Shown: in pieces, positions 56,889 to 64,000 of the stretch
How the letters are laid out: each line of letters opens with the position of its first letter
Position numbering within the stretch: position 1 is the stretch's first letter
Assembly: GCA_018398585.1 (NCBI GenBank)
Contig: JAGTTD010000006.1
Span: 4,352,501 to 4,416,500 of the forward strand
Length of the DNA stretch: 64,000 bases
DNA from: Simmondsia chinensis
Taxonomy: Eukaryota > Streptophyta > Magnoliopsida > Caryophyllales > Simmondsiaceae
Reading direction: 5' to 3'
Made by a program: the position numbers and the translations under genes
Notes under the pieces: generated by a model
What the model saw: the letters and a program-made list of their open reading frames with translations, nothing else
The model's database searches: none
What the model was told of the DNA's origin: nothing

Positions 56889-59800
56889 ATGGCGTCTGCT
56901 AGGGTTGACATTGAAAGGTTTGACGGTAGGAATGATTTCAACCTATGGAAACTAAAAATGAAAGCTATCCTTATGGCACAAGGTGCTGGAACTGCACTTT
57001 TGCCCGAAAAGGATCAACCAACTTATCTAACTGAAAAGGAGAAAGTAGAAGTCGAACATAAAGCTTATGCTTCTTTATTACTTAGTCTTGATAACTCGGT
57101 ACTTAATCAGATTCGCTCTGAAAAGACCGTAGCAGATATATGGGCTAAGTTAGAAGAAATCTACAAGTCTGAGTCATTGTCCAATAGGATATTGTGCATG
57201 GAATCCCTTTTCACCTTTAAGGTGAGTGAGACTAAACCCCTAGAGGACTCTATAGATGAGTTCCATAAAATCTGTCAAGATCTAGAAAATGTGAAAGTTA
57301 CTGTTGCTGATGAATTGTTGGCTGTATTGTTACTATGTGCCTTACCTAAATATCTTAGGTCCTTTAAAGACACACTAAGATATGGACGTGACACTGTAGC
57401 ATTGAAAGACGTAACAAAGGCCCTAAGATCCAAGATCCTAGAACTTAGGAAGGAAGGGAAGTATCCACCAACCAGTAACAGTGGGGAAGGGCTGTCAGTC
57501 AGGGGTAGGACAAAGACTCGAGACAACCATAACAACCATAACAACCATAACAACCATAACAACTACAACAATAAGGAAAGGAGAAGAAGTAAGAGTCGAA
57601 ACAGATCTAGTTCAAGACCTAGAAGAGATTGTAGTAAAGTAAAGTGTTATGAGTGTGGTAAACTAGGCCACATTAAAAGATACTGTCCAGATTACCAAAG
57701 AAAATTTAACGGCACAACGGACAACACTGAATTTAATGACGGATATGACTCCGCTGAAGTATTAGTAGTGTCCACAGACCAAACTACACATGAGTGGGTT
57801 CTAGACTCAGGGTGTAGCTTCCATATGACTTCAGATAGATCCTTCTTTACTGAATACCGGACTGTAGCAGGGGGAAAGGTGCTGTTGGGAAATAACCACG
57901 GATGCCAAGTAGTTGGGATAGGGTCAGTTAGGGTTAAGGGGTCAAACGGGATTGACTTTACCCTAAAGGGAGTTAGGCATGTGCCTGAACTTAGAAGGAA
58001 CCTAATTTCTCTAGGACAATTAGACCAGGCTGGTATGACCTTAAAGGCACAACAGGGGGTAATGAAGGTCCTTAAGGGTTCCCTTGTAATGCTAAGAGGA
58101 GAGGTCAAGAACGGTCTATATGTGCTTAGAGGTGACGTAGTTCCTGCTGGCTGCTCTATTGTAGAGAAAACTGACCTAACCAACCTTTGGCACAAAAGAT
58201 TAGGACATGTATCAGAGAGGGGCCTGAATGAGCTGAACAAGAGAGGGCTGTTAGGGGGTGGTTATGTGTCTAAACCTGATTTCTGTGAGTCATGCATATT
58301 TGGAAAACATCATAAACTATCTTTTAAATCTGGAATCCATATAACTAAGTCACCGTTAGACTATATCCACTCTGACCTGTGGGGACCAGCAAGGGTACCC
58401 ACTTTAGGTGGAGCATACTACTTCCTATCTATGGTAGATGATTTCTCTAGGAAGGTTTGGGTTTACCTACTTAAAACAAAGGATGAATGTTTCAGTGCCT
58501 TTGTTAGGTGGAAGAACCTTATAGAAAATCAAACAGGTAGGAAGATTAAGGTACTTAGAACTGATAATGGACTTGAATATATAAACGCTGAATTTGATAG
58601 TTTATGTGCTCAAAATGGTATTAAAAGACACAACACTGTTAGGAAAACTCCTCAACAAAACGGACTAGTTGAAAGAATGAACCGTATGCTCCTAGACAGG
58701 GTAAGATGCATGTTATTTGCATCAGGACTTGGTAAAAACTTTTGGGGGGAGGCTGTAGCTACTGCATGTTATCTAATTAATCGTACTCCCTCCTCTGCAA
58801 TTGATTTTAAAACTCCTGAGGAAAAATGGACTGGAAAAACAAGCGACTATTCTATTTTAAAGGTTTTTGGATGTGCTGCGTATGCGCATCAATCTGAAGG
58901 AAAACTTGAACCCAGGGCTATAAAAGGTGTTTTTCTAGGCTATCCGGATGGTGTAAAGGGGTATAGGGTGGGTGTTAGGGATGGAAACAGAACCAAAATA
59001 ATAATTAGTAGGGATGTAACCTTTAATGAAGAGGAATTCCCTTACTTGGAGAAAATAATGGCTGCCGATACAGCAGCCACTTCCTCCAACCCTAGGAAGT
59101 ATGATCCTGAACTCTATGAGTTCGAGATCAGCCCACCAGAGCCTGTATACCAGGAAAACCAGACCTTAAATCCTGAGGAAGAGGTGACTGACAGTGCTGA
59201 AGGGAGCACTGAACCTCAAGAAACAATTGAACAAACAAACCTATCAAACTACCAACTAGCTAGAGATAGGGAGAGGAGAGAAATTAGGGCACCAGCTAGG
59301 TTTGGCAGTGCGGATTGTATTGCATTTGCCCTAAATACTGCCCTAGAGTATGTAGAATCAGAACCTCTCACTTATACTCAGGCTATTAATGGGGCTGCCT
59401 CTGAACAGTGGCTTAAAGCCATGACAGAGGAAATGGAGAGCCTCAAAAGGAACAAAACTTGGGTTTTGGTTCCTAAACCAATGGATAGGAAATTGGTAGG
59501 TTCTAAGTGGATTTATAAGGTAAAAGAACCCGATACATCATCTGGACAGCCAAGGTTCAAGGCTCGACTAGTTGCAAAAGGTTTTTCACAAAAGGAAGGG
59601 GTAGACTATAATGAGATTTTTTCTCCCGTTGTAAAGCACACAACCATAAGAATACTTATGGCACTAACTGCTAAGTTTAGCCTATTTCTGGAACAAATGG
59701 ATGTTACAACAGCTTTCCTTCATGGTGAGCTGGATGAGGAAATCTTTATGGCCCAACCTGAGGGTTTTATTGAACCAAACCATGAAAACCATGTTTGTCT

Positions 59801-60935
59801 ACTTAAGAGGTCTTTATATGGCCTAAAACAATCCCCAAGACAATGGTACAAACGATTTGACCAATTTATAAGAAGCAGGGGCTTTAGTAGATCAATACAT
59901 GATACTTGTTTTTACTTTAAACATGCTGATACTGTTGATGCACTGTATTTGCTGATTTATGTGGATGATATGCTGCTGGCCAGTAAATCCATGAATCATA
60001 TTAATGATTTGAAACTAACGCTTTGTGCTGAGTTCGATATGAAAGATCTAGGAAAGGCCAAGAAGATACTTGGTATGGAAATTACCAGGGATCCAACAGC
60101 TGAAACAGTGCACTTATCTCAACAAAGGTATTTGGAAAAGGTATTGGTTAGATTCAACATGTCTGAATGTAAACCTGTAAAATTGCCCTTAGCAAGTCAG
60201 TATAAGTATACAGTTCAACAGTGTCCCACGAATGAGATAGAAAAGAAACAAATGGAAAGAGTCCCATATGCGAATGTTATAGGTTCCTTAATGTATGCTA
60301 TGACTTGTACACGTCCAGACTTAGCTTTTCCCTTAAGTGTTTTGTCTAGGTTTATGAGTAACCCCGGAAAGGAACATTGGGATGGAGTTAAGTGGTTGTT
60401 AAGGTACATTAAACAAACCTATAAACTGGGACTTACTTTTGGTCGGACAAAAACCTACCTTAGATTGATAGGTTACACCGATTCTGACTTTGGGGGGGAC
60501 GTAGATAAAAGGAGATCCACTAGTGCTTACATTTACACTTTAAATGGTGGAGCCATTTGTTGGAAGTCTAAGTTGCAGCCTGTGACTGCGCTGTCAACCA
60601 CTGAGGCTGAATTTGAGGCCCTCACAGAAGCCATAAAAGAGGCTACCTGGCTGAGAGGCTTACTGTCAGAAATAAACCTCGATAACGGGCCTCCCGTACT
60701 GTTTTCGGACAGTCAATCAGCCCTTGCATTGTGTAAAAACCCCGTGTTTCATGATAGGACTAAGCACTTAGCTATCAAGAGGAATTTTGTAAACGACATG
60801 CTTGAAAGGAACACTGTTGAACTGCGAAAAATCAGTACTGCTGAAAATCCAGTGGATATGGGCACAAAAATTTTGACTTTGGACAAGTTACTTAAATGTA
60901 TTAACTTGGTTCAAAGTAATTGGGACCATGGATGA
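56889..60935 (+). CDS. Ty1/copia Gag-Pol polyprotein, intact (1348 residues)
   Basis: Single frame, cleaved in the family into capsid, protease, integrase and RT-RNase H that act in cytoplasmic particles and then in nuclear integration. In order: Gag with FDGRNDFNLWKLKM near the start and an Asn/His repeat at about 213-227 from a 9-bp tandem repeat; CCHC knuckle CYECGKLGHIKRYC at about 253-266; protease WVLDSGCSFHM with Asp at about 306; integrase HHCC zinc region from about 435; integrase triad Asp about 496, Asp about 559, Glu about 595; RT with Asp about 938 and YVDD at about 1024-1027; RNase H with GYTDSDFGGD at about 1196 and the end DMGTK. No stop or frameshift. The ATG at 56889 lies about 30 bases after the primer site, as usual. 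Confidence 0.95.
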   Translation: MASARVDIERFDGRNDFNLWKLKMKAILMAQGAGTALLPEKDQPTYLTEKEKVEVEHKAYASLLLSLDNSVLNQIRSEKTVADIWAKLEEIYKSESLSNRILCMESLFTFKVSETKPLEDSIDEFHKICQDLENVKVTVADELLAVLLLCALPKYLRSFKDTLRYGRDTVALKDVTKALRSKILELRKEGKYPPTSNSGEGLSVRGRTKTRDNHNNHNNHNNHNNYNNKERRRSKSRNRSSSRPRRDCSKVKCYECGKLGHIKRYCPDYQRKFNGTTDNTEFNDGYDSAEVLVVSTDQTTHEWVLDSGCSFHMTSDRSFFTEYRTVAGGKVLLGNNHGCQVVGIGSVRVKGSNGIDFTLKGVRHVPELRRNLISLGQLDQAGMTLKAQQGVMKVLKGSLVMLRGEVKNGLYVLRGDVVPAGCSIVEKTDLTNLWHKRLGHVSERGLNELNKRGLLGGGYVSKPDFCESCIFGKHHKLSFKSGIHITKSPLDYIHSDLWGPARVPTLGGAYYFLSMVDDFSRKVWVYLLKTKDECFSAFVRWKNLIENQTGRKIKVLRTDNGLEYINAEFDSLCAQNGIKRHNTVRKTPQQNGLVERMNRMLLDRVRCMLFASGLGKNFWGEAVATACYLINRTPSSAIDFKTPEEKWTGKTSDYSILKVFGCAAYAHQSEGKLEPRAIKGVFLGYPDGVKGYRVGVRDGNRTKIIISRDVTFNEEEFPYLEKIMAADTAATSSNPRKYDPELYEFEISPPEPVYQENQTLNPEEEVTDSAEGSTEPQETIEQTNLSNYQLARDRERREIRAPARFGSADCIAFALNTALEYVESEPLTYTQAINGAASEQWLKAMTEEMESLKRNKTWVLVPKPMDRKLVGSKWIYKVKEPDTSSGQPRFKARLVAKGFSQKEGVDYNEIFSPVVKHTTIRILMALTAKFSLFLEQMDVTTAFLHGELDEEIFMAQPEGFIEPNHENHVCLLKRSLYGLKQSPRQWYKRFDQFIRSRGFSRSIHDTCFYFKHADTVDALYLLIYVDDMLLASKSMNHINDLKLTLCAEFDMKDLGKAKKILGMEITRDPTAETVHLSQQRYLEKVLVRFNMSECKPVKLPLASQYKYTVQQCPTNEIEKKQMERVPYANVIGSLMYAMTCTRPDLAFPLSVLSRFMSNPGKEHWDGVKWLLRYIKQTYKLGLTFGRTKTYLRLIGYTDSDFGGDVDKRRSTSAYIYTLNGGAICWKSKLQPVTALSTTEAEFEALTEAIKEATWLRGLLSEINLDNGPPVLFSDSQSALALCKNPVFHDRTKHLAIKRNFVNDMLERNTVELRKISTAENPVDMGTKILTLDKLLKCINLVQSNWDHG

Positions 60936-61012
60936 CGAACCCAATGTGTTTTTTGCTCCTATTACTAGGGAATGTCCAGTAGTTAATCCATATAGGTACC
61001 AAGGTGGAGAAT

Positions 61013-62000
61013 TGTTGTAAAATTGGTCCCTATATGACTTAACTATGTCAAGAAAATTTAAGTCAAGAAATGTTCAAATATTATAGATTAAAGGGTGTAA
61101 ATGTCAAGTGGCATAAGTTGTAAATTTTTGGTAAATATATTTTTTTTTGGGTACCCAGCTATTACTGTACATTTAAATAATTCAAGAGGTAAAATACCAT
61201 TGCTGCCCCTGACCGTGTGCGTTATTTACCTGCCCGTGCCACTACCCGCTGCCCGAAGCTTCTCCAAGAAGCTTCCTGTTTTCAGTTTAAAAGGATGACA
61301 CGCGTCAGCCATCCGGGTAAACTGTTTGTGTTTCTTGAGGGCTTTTATGGACCGTTGATCTGGTTCGTACGAACGGCCGAGATTGAACCTTGAGCATTGC
61401 CACGGATCGGAGATCGGTTGCCTATATATACTGACCCTTTTAGGGTCTGCCGTACAGCTTTTCATTTGCTCTCCGTTTTTCTCTTCAGCCACCGCCTCTC
61501 TTTGGTTTGCTCTGGCGATCTTGAGGCGATCGAAGGCGATTGAGTATATTCGTGGGTGTTAAGGCTTGATCGTTCAAATCTTGGTAGTTTGGAGCATGTA
61601 TGAAGCCTTGTAGGCTTCGGTTGTAAGCTTTCTTCTCCCTTACTCTTTATTTTTCGTTCTTCTTTAGGCTTCTGACTTAGAAGCCTCAAGGATCGGTTGT
61701 GTAAAGTTGTATATCGTTGAAGTCTGGTCTGTAATATTTGAACTCGACTTATAGTGGATAGACTTCCCTAGAAATAGGGAGCCGTGGAGTAGGTCCTTCT
61801 TTAAAGGCTGAACCACGTAAATCTCGTTGTTATCGCTGTGTTCTTTGTGCATGTGTTCGGTGTTGGATGAATCTTGCTTAACTACAGTTACAGGTTTCTT
61901 GAACTAGATCTGAAGTAGTGAATCTTTGTTGTTATTGTCATCATATCAAGAACTAAAGTTGATAAGCTTAAACCCTAGGAATACGACCTGAAACTCAACA
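61013..62000 (+). repeat. 3' LTR of the young copia element
   Basis: Matches the 5' LTR across all lines compared by eye, apart from one fewer T in the homopolymer at about 61139-61148. Confidence 0.95.
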
Positions 62001-62005
62001 ACGTA

Positions 62006-64000
62006 TATAGATAACTATAATCACATGTCGTATTAGCATTTTTGACAAAAATTTAGCAAATGAGCCAAACCTCAAGTCAACTTATTTGTATATAATAAAA
62101 CTTCAATGTACCTTAATGATAAAAGGCTGAACATTAGGATAACTAAACGAGAAATACTCTTATAATTTGTGTTTGTAATAAAGCGTACAAAATACAAGGA
62201 GTGAGGTTAAATGTAGTCAATTATGCTTATGATCAATGCACCTAAAGCATATAAAACTTTTATAAAGAAAAATACCCTGACAATGACAGAAAGCATCTTA
62301 TATCTAACATTACCTAATATAAAAGGCATTATAATTCAAAAAGGGAAATTTCATACGCGTTTATGTTCATAAATCAACAGTGCTTAGTCAGATGCCTAAG
62401 AGTGTAACTGTATCTTACGTCAATAAACAAACTCCCAATGAAAATAGGGAAAAAAAAAGAAAAAAAAAGAAAAAGAAAAGCTCATTGTGGTTTGATTTGA
62501 AAATTGACAAGCAAATGAGGAGAGTTCGACAAAGCGGTGCTCAACTCATCAAAATTCGGAAGAGCTTGCTGATGGCTCTTTAGAAACTCTTAGTAGCTTC
62601 TAGGGAGCTTGCTCATTACTTGATATATTAGTACGGTATTGGTTCGATGATGACTCGTTAATCTCTTGGCACCTTAGTGAGCTCAACTCTATAGTGAGGT
62701 TGGCTCAATAATTACCTTAACTCGTCACGTTCATTCTAATAAGACGATTCGAGTCAAAGTACTGAGCATATTAGAATTCTATCGAATGAAGTTTCGAAAT
62801 CTAGATTAAGGCTCAATTCAAGCTTATGTTTCTAAAAAGTACTTAAGCAACTCTTAAAATTGTTGCAAACTTGGGCTATTTGGAAGCCCACTAAGAAGTG
62901 ATGCAAACTGGGCTTTCACCATGTTCTGGGCCTCAGTAATGGACATCAATGAGATCCATTCAACACCTAACAGGCCCAATTAAAATTGAATAACATGCAA
63001 AAATGTCATAAAATGTTCCGATGTTAAGGATTCCACATATGAATCTAATAAGAATTTCGTGTTGGAATTGTGAGAGAATAGAAATTAGTATATGAGTTTA
63101 GAAGGTTACTTACCTAATACCAATTGCTTTTTAATAGAACTCCACTTGAGCTTATATATAGACTTCATTTATGCTAACTACGTGGGTTGGGTCTAACATC
63201 TAAGTAGGGTTATAATCAAAGTCGGAGGGATGGGAAGGACTAGAAGATGGGGGTCGAAGGGCAATAGATTCAGAACAACGGGGTGCCGAAGAAAGAGGTG
63301 ATGCGCACCATAAGCCAAAGTAGGGCAATGAAGAGCTCAAGACTGGCGATGCTTTATTTTACGAAATGGTCAGCAATAAAATTTGCTATAACCAAACTCA
63401 TTATAGAAGCTACTTGATGCATATCGAGTTATGAGTTTAAGGGTCAACTCACCAACTCACCAACTCACTTAGGGAGTAGGGTTCTTGACGAGTATGAAGA
63501 ATTGGTGAGTACAGACACAGAAGACAACATGAGTGCGTACTTCCAGAAGATCAGAGGTTACTTTGCTTCCAATCTCTTTTGTATTCTCTTTCTTAAGTTT
63601 AAATTTAGTTTTTCCTTTATTCTTTTTAACTTTAGCTAGAGAGTCAAAAGAAGGTAATTGAATTTTTACTTTTTCCTTCGAATCCAAAACCGACGTTCTG
63701 ACTCTAATATGACTTATGATGACGTTATATCTCAACATGATACGCTCCTTTCACCGTTCACACCCTTCCATCTAACACCCTTGGTGGTCGCATAACACAC
63801 TAATGAAATGTGTCTCACTGTTATACGACTCTCACAACATCAAACACTTGAAATTCGATATTGTTAATATGCTCAACTCTCTTTATTATTTCATATATGC
63901 TAGTGTTATTGTCAGAGCACTTCTTGTTACTACCAAAGAAATAACAAATACTGTTAGAGTTTTGTTGTATTGAAATTTCTCTTATATTAACAAAAATATA
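62006..64000. other. Intergenic region, no gene recognised
   Basis: The interrupted spacer repeat resumes (tgtcgtattagcattttt). The rest is AT-rich with A-runs near 62448-62478. A frame on the minus strand at 63738-63469 has Lys-rich composition and no recognisable domain. I see no RNA gene or transposon structure. Confidence 0.4.

Larger units (their letters stand above)
55853..62005 (+). mobile_element. Complete, young Ty1/copia retrotransposon
   Basis: Element 55858-62000 (6143 bp) with the perfect 5-bp duplication acgta (55853-55857 and 62001-62005). LTRs 55858-56846 (989 bp) and 61013-62000 (988 bp) look identical except for one T in a homopolymer near 55985/61141. The primer site TGGTATCAGAGC is at 56849-56860 and the polypurine tract AAGGTGGAGAAT at 61001-61012. 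One open Gag-Pol frame of 1348 codons with all catalytic residues fills the interior. Everything needed for autonomous movement appears present; clade probably Tork-like (inference). Confidence 0.95.

Noticed and set aside
63469..63738. 89-residue Lys-rich open frame on the minus strand
   Set aside because: No motif, no promoter or splice evidence; length compatible with chance.

Overview
The window is nuclear DNA of a flowering plant. It carries two spliced plant genes, an RWP-RK (RKD-type) transcription factor and chloroplast geranylgeranyl reductase, set in AT-rich sequence crowded with plant-type transposable elements. I cannot name the species. There are no bacterial operons, rRNA arrays or CRISPR arrays. 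All boundaries below were read by eye from the sequence; copy counts and identities are hand counts.

Layout. 1-4.8 kb: MITE-like repeat, a tRNA-headed SINE with a perfect 12-bp target duplication, a 5S rRNA-headed SINE and an L1 3' end. 4.87-8.12 kb (+): four-exon RKD gene, all splice phases consistent, 311 codons. 8.6-11.2 kb (-): ancient Ty3/gypsy gag-pol ruin. 11.7-15.26 kb (-): two-exon CHL P gene, 473 codons; its only intron holds an RTE-type LINE and a 5S-SINE, and its 3' end is partly duplicated downstream. 15.3-19.6 kb: mostly intergenic, with an LTR fragment and a hAT-like ruin. 19.75-22.08 kb: hAT-like transposon with an 8-bp target duplication and a nested LINE. 25.69-28.85 kb: tandem LTR-internal-LTR-internal-LTR copia-type array inside one target duplication. 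29.6-30.2 kb: a complete 293-bp miniature LTR element (SMART/TRIM type) and another 5S-SINE. 31.24-34.30 kb: a sister copia-type element retaining gag-protease. 35.14-40.96 kb: Mutator-like element (MULE) with 265-bp terminal inverted repeats and a 9-bp target duplication, carrying a gutted transposase (SWIM finger left, DDE core gone) and a six-exon plant-mobile-domain gene. 41-47 kb: small MITEs, SINE/LINE ends and microsatellites. 47.67-53.39 kb: a chromodomain Ty3/gypsy element inserted into a 5S-SINE. 53.8-55.4 kb: two RTE-type LINE 3' ends. 55.86-62.00 kb: a complete, apparently very young Ty1/copia element with an open 1348-residue Gag-Pol and LTRs that appear identical apart from one T. 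62-64 kb: no gene recognised.

The most unusual theme is a retroposon partnership. At least four SINE copies have a head made from most of a 5S rRNA gene (internal Pol III promoter included) and a tail shared with RTE-type LINEs found here in four longer and two extremely short copies. The second theme is the MULE, which carries a plant-mobile-domain gene next to a transposase lacking its catalytic core. The third is a set of copia-type LTRs whose U3 region holds a variable cluster of GATCGATC palindromes just upstream of the TATA box.
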